A DNA stretch of 64,000 bases from Acidiphilium acidophilum (GTDB taxonomy: Bacteria > Pseudomonadota > Alphaproteobacteria > Acetobacterales > Acetobacteraceae): contig NZ_JAWXYB010000018.1 in assembly GCF_033842475.1 (NCBI RefSeq), positions 1,223,501 through 1,287,500 on the forward strand, in the 5' to 3' direction. This document shows positions 60,874 through 64,000 of this stretch, in pieces. Within the stretch, counting starts at the first letter, position 1. Every line of letters begins with the position of its first letter. Under the pieces are notes generated by a model. That model had not been told where the DNA came from. It saw only the letters and a list, made by a program, of their open reading frames with translations, and made no database searches. A program made the translations under genes and the position numbers.

Positions 60874-61386
60874 CTACCCCTGACCACCCCGAACCACCGA
60901 TATCTCCGGCGGATTCCGTAGCGTCTGGAGAATGACGCAATATCGCTCCGTGCTCGCAATCAGGCGTTCGACGGTGGCGGCATCGGCGTCGGTTTCGAGA
61001 TCGAATCGCAGCGCAATTTCCGTCACCCCGACCGGTGCCGTCCTGTCGATCGCGAGCGTACCCCGCGCGTCCCAGACGCCCTCGGCGGTGATCGTGCCGC
61101 CTTTGATCGGAACACCCATCGCGGTCGCCACCGCCGCCAATGTCACCCCGGCGCAGGCGACCATCGCTTCGAGCAGCATATCGCCCGAACAGGCGAGTGC
61201 CCCATCCCCGCCAGCCGCCGGGTGCAATCCCGCCGTGACGCTGCCATGCGGCGACTCGATGACACAGGCGATCCGCCCCTGATCGATCCGCCCGACAGCA
61301 CGGGCCGCGATCCGCGCGCTGGCGGGGTCATCGCGATACGATTGCTTCAGCGGCGCCTGGACGGCGCGAAGTTCAGCGGCGTTCAT
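60874..61386 (-). CDS. OsmC family protein
   Basis: 170-residue alpha/beta protein of the OsmC/Ohr peroxiredoxin-like superfamily. CSGDMLLEAMVACAGVTLAAVATAMG carries the second active-site cysteine in helix 2; VERLIASTERYCVILQTLRNPPEISV carries a C-terminal cysteine. This arrangement fits the YhfA-like branch. It may act on hydroperoxides. ATG 61386 sits six bases after AGGAG; a GTG one codon upstream is less well spaced. Confidence 0.85.
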   Translation of the reverse strand: MNAAELRAVQAPLKQSYRDDPASARIAARAVGRIDQGRIACVIESPHGSVTAGLHPAAGGDGALACSGDMLLEAMVACAGVTLAAVATAMGVPIKGGTITAEGVWDARGTLAIDRTAPVGVTEIALRFDLETDADAATVERLIASTERYCVILQTLRNPPEISVVRGGQG

Positions 61387-61410
61387 CACAATCTCCTGAC
61401 ATTAACCGGG

Positions 61411-61872
61411 TCAAAGGCCTCCGCCGACAATAGCGTCTCTTGCGCGGGTCGCCAGCACATCCACCCTCTCGTTCATCACATCCCCCGCATGTCCGCGTAC
61501 CCAGAGCCATTCGACGGTATGCGGCTTGGCGGCCGCCAGCACGCGCTGCCATAATTCGTAATTCGCGACCGGATCGCCCTGCGCGTTGCGCCAGTTCCGC
61601 CGCACCCAGCCCGCATGCCAGCGGGTGATGCCGTTGCGAAGATACTCGCTATCGGTATGCAGCCGCACCTTGCATGGCCGCTTGAGCGATTCGAGCGCCG
61701 CCGCCGCCGCCGTGAGTTCCATCCGGTTATTGGTGGTCTGGCGCTCGCCGCCCGAAATCTCGCGCTCATGATCGCCGAACCGCAGCACCGCCGCCCAGCC
61801 ACCCGCACCGGGATTGGGCTTGCAGCCGCCATCGGTCCAGATTTCGACGATGCTTTCGGATTCAAAGGCCAT
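61411..61872 (-). CDS. rnhA: ribonuclease HI
   Basis: 153 residues. The carboxylates D14 ([12 protein letters not shown]), E52 (NNRMEL) and D74 (LHTDSEYL), plus a C-terminal Asp in NERVDVLA, form the active site. It removes RNA from RNA:DNA hybrids. The start overlaps the thrB end by 11 bp; thrB-rnhA is a conserved alphaproteobacterial pair. Confidence 0.95.
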   Translation of the reverse strand: MAFESESIVEIWTDGGCKPNPGAGGWAAVLRFGDHEREISGGERQTTNNRMELTAAAAALESLKRPCKVRLHTDSEYLRNGITRWHAGWVRRNWRNAQGDPVANYELWQRVLAAAKPHTVEWLWVRGHAGDVMNERVDVLATRARDAIVGGGL

Positions 61873-62821
61873 AATCGGAAGCCGATCGGGTCTGAGCATG
61901 AAAACGCAGGCGACGATAATAGGGCATAGGGTCCTTTCGGGTCACGAGCGCGCCATCCGGCGTATTGATCCAGTCGTACAGCCGGGTGAGCAGAAAGCGG
62001 ATCGCCGCCCCCTGACACAGCACCGGCAGCGCAGCGGTCTCGGTCGCGGCAAGCGGCCGGATGCTCTGATATCCACGCAGCAACGCGCGCGATTTGGTGA
62101 TGTTGAACGTCAGATCCGCCTCGAAGCACCAAGCATTCAGGCAGACCGCGATATCATAGGCAAAATAGTCGGTCGCCGCGAAATAGAAATCGATCAAGCC
62201 CGAGATCGCGCCATCGAGGAAAAACACGTTGTCGGGAAACAGATCGGCATGGATCTGCCCGCGCGGCAGATCCTCGGGCCACGCAGCAAGGATTCGGTCA
62301 AGCGCCGCCGCGAGTTCAACACCCCACCCCGGCTGCACCCGATCCGCGCTCTCCCCGCACCGATCGAGCAGCGGACGCCAGCCATGCGGCCCGAGCGCAT
62401 TGGCTCGCTCGGCGGCATAGCCGGTCCCGGCTTCGTGCAGCCGCGCGAGCGCCGCGCCGAGCGGCCCGCAATGCGCCGCCGTGGGCCGACGCGGCCAGAT
62501 CCCGGGCAGAAACGTGGTGATCGCCGCGATCCTCCCGGCAAGCGGATTGAGGTTCGCCCCGTCCTGCGCCCGCACCGGCAGCGGGCAGGGGAGGGATTGT
62601 GCCGCCAGATGCTCCATCAACCCGAGAAACCACGGCAATTCCACCGGATCAACCCGTTTTTCATACAGGGTCAGAATGAAATCGCCTTCGGTGGTGCGCA
62701 GCGAATAATTGCTGTTCTCCACCCCTTCGGCGATGCCGCGAAACGCCACCACGCGCCCAATTTCATAACGTTCCAGAAACGCCGCCAGCGCATCGTCGGT
62801 GACTTCGGTATAAACTGCCAT
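61862..62821 (-). CDS. thrB: homoserine kinase type II
   Basis: 319-residue enzyme phosphorylating homoserine in threonine synthesis. It belongs to the aminoglycoside phosphotransferase-like group, not the GHMP group. [29 protein letters not shown], the catalytic loop [14 protein letters not shown] and [26 protein letters not shown] are diagnostic. Divergent from the lipoprotein gene, with only 47 bp between starts. Confidence 0.94.
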   Translation of the reverse strand: MAVYTEVTDDALAAFLERYEIGRVVAFRGIAEGVENSNYSLRTTEGDFILTLYEKRVDPVELPWFLGLMEHLAAQSLPCPLPVRAQDGANLNPLAGRIAAITTFLPGIWPRRPTAAHCGPLGAALARLHEAGTGYAAERANALGPHGWRPLLDRCGESADRVQPGWGVELAAALDRILAAWPEDLPRGQIHADLFPDNVFFLDGAISGLIDFYFAATDYFAYDIAVCLNAWCFEADLTFNITKSRALLRGYQSIRPLAATETAALPVLCQGAAIRFLLTRLYDWINTPDGALVTRKDPMPYYRRLRFHAQTRSASDYGL

Positions 62822-62868
62822 GGCCGCCGGAGATGACCGATCCCGGTTTTGATGGCAAGGGAGGGGTG

Positions 62869-63408
62869 ATGTTCTTCCAGGAGACCCACGTGACCCGATT
62901 TGTCCCGCTCGCCGTGCTGCTCGCCCCGCTCGGCCTGGCCGCCTGCACCGGCAGCAAAACGCCCGATCTGTATTGCCCCCAGGTCGCGGTCCTCCAGCAG
63001 GCCAGCCGCGTGATGCTCTACCAGGGTGCCTCGACCGATATCGCGGACCAGACCCTCGATTCCCGGATCACCGGCGTCGCCGGCAAATGCAGCCCAGCCG
63101 GCAAGGACATGGAACGCGTCACCTTCCGGATCGGTTTCGCCGCCACCAACGGCCCCGCCTCGCGCCTCACCGGCCAGACCCTGCCGTATTTCATCGCGAT
63201 CACGCAGGGTGACCGTATCATCAGCAAGCGTGTCTTCCCGGTCAGCTTCGACTTCCGCAACGGGGCCGAGCAGGCCGTGGCCAGCACCACCCCGATCCGC
63301 CTGATGTTCCCCCGCGCCGCCCGTAGCGCCGAGCAGCAGGTGCTGGTCGGGTTCCAGATGAACCAGGCCGAACTCGACACCGCAACCGGCGCCGCCACCT
63401 CCCGATGA
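62869..63408 (+). CDS. predicted lipoprotein of unknown function
   Basis: 179 residues from ATG 62869, which follows GGGAGGGG. The signal ends in the lipobox LAAC (C26). The mature part (LYCPQVAVLQQASRVMLYQGASTDIADQ...FRIGFAATNGPASRLTGQTLPYFIAITQGDRII) looks like a beta-rich periplasmic domain. No family recognised with certainty. Overlaps the methyltransferase start by ATGA. Confidence 0.75.
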   Translation: MFFQETHVTRFVPLAVLLAPLGLAACTGSKTPDLYCPQVAVLQQASRVMLYQGASTDIADQTLDSRITGVAGKCSPAGKDMERVTFRIGFAATNGPASRLTGQTLPYFIAITQGDRIISKRVFPVSFDFRNGAEQAVASTTPIRLMFPRAARSAEQQVLVGFQMNQAELDTATGAATSR

Positions 63409-64000
63409 CCGCCGACGTCACCTCACCGGCCCCCATCACCCACGGCACCAAAACGAGCGAGGTGATGCCGTTCCACGCCGGACTCGAGTATTTCGACTGC
63501 CTCAGCCGCCTCCACACCGCTCTGGCGCCGTCGCGCTACCTCGAAATCGGCGTCTGGCGCGGCGAGTCGCTCCAACGCGCGAACGCCGCCTCGATCGCGG
63601 TGGACCCGCATTTCCTGATCGACCGCGACATCACCGGAACCAAGCCCGCCTGCCATTTGTTCCAGTGCGGCAGCGACGAATTCTTCGCCACTCACGATCC
63701 CCTCGCGATCCTCGGCGGCCCGATCGACCTCGCCTTCCTCGATGGCATGCATTACTTCGAGTACCTGCTCCGCGATGTCGCGAACACCGAGCGGGCCTGC
63801 CATCCCCGCAGCGCGATCGTCCTGCACGACTGCCTGCCGATCGATGCGCTGATCACCCCGCGCGACCAGTCCGAACATCTCCGTCGCGATGCCATCGTCC
63901 CCGGCTGGTGGGCCGGCGATGTCTGGAAAGTCCCGGTGCTGCTTCGCCGGTTCCGCCCCGACCTGCGCATGATCGCCTTCGATGCCCCGCCCACCGGCCT
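63405..64000 (+). CDS. class I SAM-dependent methyltransferase (truncated by window end)
   Basis: About 198 residues visible with no stop before the window ends. The SAM-binding strand-loop is in RYLEIGVWRGESLQRA, followed by SIAVDPHF, and the family feature DLAFLDGMHYFEYLLRDV with VLHDC fits the Methyltransf_24 group. The substrate is unknown; members often lie in polysaccharide or small-molecule modification loci. Coupled to the upstream lipoprotein gene by an ATGA overlap. Confidence 0.78.
   Translation, partial: MTADVTSPAPITHGTKTSEVMPFHAGLEYFDCLSRLHTALAPSRYLEIGVWRGESLQRANAASIAVDPHFLIDRDITGTKPACHLFQCGSDEFFATHDPLAILGGPIDLAFLDGMHYFEYLLRDVANTERACHPRSAIVLHDCLPIDALITPRDQSEHLRRDAIVPGWWAGDVWKVPVLLRRFRPDLRMIAFDAPPTG

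Noticed and set aside
1-64000. CRISPR arrays, tRNA or rRNA genes
   Set aside because: No regularly spaced repeats, cloverleaf-like sequences or rRNA segments were recognised by reading; a covariance-model scan would be the decisive test.

Overview
The window is a high-GC, densely packed bacterial chromosome segment. Several features point to Alphaproteobacteria, most likely an acidophile-type member of the Acetobacteraceae: the split b/b' F0 ATP synthase genes, the DUF1150-Hsp20 pair, the recG/sdhE/mfd cluster, thrB-rnhA, a hopanoid-associated phosphorylase (hpnG), a UbiK-like BMFP protein, and a beta-helix protein carrying a Hint domain. The family assignment is inference. No rRNA, tRNA or CRISPR array was recognised.

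Layout. 0-6 kb, minus strand: start of the ATP synthase F0 operon (atpI-atpB-atpE-atpF', truncated by the window edge), then smc and a DsbA-like periplasmic thiol oxidoreductase. 6-16 kb, mostly plus: apt, an orphan TctC-like binding protein, radA-cvpA-purF; a divergent hsp20-DUF1150 pair; then def-fmt-truA, infC (apparent AUA start codon) and hpnG. 16-21 kb, minus: xth, a fumarylacetoacetate-hydrolase-family enzyme, a class I glutamine amidotransferase-like hydrolase, lolA-like, marR and a leucyl aminopeptidase. 21.2-22.6 kb: IS256-family element, copy 1. 22.6-27 kb: two perfect tandem DnaA boxes, uvrC and the Hint protein. 27-35 kb: a tightly overlapping minus-strand operon hldD-lgt-midA-pgeF-lipoprotein, then ubiK, maf, a medium-chain dehydrogenase, a YgjP-like metalloprotease, a YcgN-like protein and a SYLF lipoprotein. 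35-45 kb, plus: rarA-rluC-tamA-tamB, with tamB split by a second, apparently identical IS copy. 45-53 kb: patatin, SDR, old yellow enzyme with an ArsR regulator, a divergent TonB-dependent receptor, and a Na/Pi cotransporter. 53-64 kb: nudix-recG divergent from sdhE-mfd, then small envelope genes, an N-formylglutamate amidohydrolase, osmC, rnhA, thrB, a lipoprotein and a partial methyltransferase.

The strongest event is the recent mobility of one 1353-bp IS256-family element. Two copies, in the same orientation, carry intact 8-bp target duplications. One lies between the aminopeptidase gene and uvrC next to the DnaA boxes. The other interrupts tamB after codon 1029, and removing the element plus one duplication restores an open tamB frame of 1317 residues. 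The two target octamers are nearly the same sequence read on opposite strands.

At larger scale the plus strand is G-rich over roughly the first 30 kb and C-rich over the last 30 kb, largely irrespective of gene orientation. That is the sign change expected at a replication terminus rather than an origin. Many neighbouring genes overlap by 4 bp (ATGA/GTGA), indicating translational coupling, and four convergent pairs overlap at their 3' ends by 23 to 89 bp.
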